Source: CAG-1782 sp964418255 (lineage in GTDB: Bacteria; Bacillota; Clostridia; Christensenellales; DTU072). From it: a stretch of DNA of 64,000 nucleotides. The DNA is taken from contig CAYQKV010000005.1 in assembly GCA_964418255.1 (NCBI GenBank), forward strand, positions 77,702 through 141,701. The letters run 5' to 3'. Made by a program: the position numbers and the translations under genes. The notes beneath the pieces are model-generated. The model was not told the origin of the DNA. It saw only the letters and a program-made list of their open reading frames with translations, and made no database searches. Below, piece by piece: positions 63,996 through 64,000 of the stretch (positions within the stretch are counted from its first letter, which is position 1; every line of letters starts with the position of its first letter).

Positions 63996-64000
63996 TCATA

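Noticed and set aside
1..64000. CRISPR array, transposon, prophage or diversity-generating retroelement
   Set aside because: No regularly spaced repeats, transposase, integrase or reverse transcriptase was seen on either strand. Repetition is confined to protein-domain repeats in the surface genes.

Overview
The window looks like the chromosome of an uncultured, probably gut-dwelling Clostridia-type Bacillota with a single membrane. The reasons are intermediate G+C, AGGAGG-type ribosome binding sites, tRNA genes with encoded CCA, many consensus TTGACA/TATAAT promoters, an FMN riboswitch in front of a RibU-like ECF subunit, an infC-rpmI-rplT leader attenuator, several lipoproteins, and no trace of an outer-membrane system. 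I cannot name genus or species. Nearly everything reads on the minus strand; the exceptions are 41231-43698, 44526-45350 and 53387-54127.

Left to right: 1-1075 holds ribU behind an FMN riboswitch with terminator and a textbook promoter. About 24 kb (1089-25230) is a giant surface-protein locus: a 4457-residue lipoprotein made of Ig-like and MBG/YDG-type units, and a 3091-residue membrane-anchored relative whose stop codon abuts the start of a 400-residue anchored protein. 25360-34190 is a run of housekeeping genes: a polytopic membrane protein, typA, an anchored Fn3-like protein, a pyrophosphate-type and an ATP-type phosphofructokinase, proA, yebC and a TrmH-family methylase. 34197-37441 carries rplT, rpmI, infC (probably starting at AUU) and thrS. 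37485-41027 has a GLUG-repeat lipoprotein and a monoglyceride-lipase-like hydrolase. 41231-45350 has a MurG-type transferase, a secreted unknown protein, an acetyltransferase and an MscS channel.

45753-46406 is an array of six tRNA genes. 46584-51103 is ftsY-smc. 51303-53282 is a nadD-yqeK fusion, rsfS and a zinc-ribbon membrane protein. 54438-54640 is a probable 6S RNA lying just upstream of yhbY. 54858-60883 is a purine/nucleoside salvage operon (xpt, a BMP-type lipoprotein, an enlarged ABC ATPase and two permeases). 61000-63949 has thiN, a secreted anchored lipase-like protein and a protein with three WHPGW repeats.

The least explained content is the surface-protein set. Recognisable Ig-like and GLUG folds in three separate proteins are interrupted by long inserts, several of them carrying a related tyrosine-pair motif (YYE ... 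K-x-YY). The two anchored proteins also share a juxtamembrane module. Other points worth checking are an ATP-type phosphofructokinase lacking the usual Mg-binding Asp and a nadD-yqeK transcript that appears to be leaderless. No CRISPR array, transposase, integrase or phage gene was seen.
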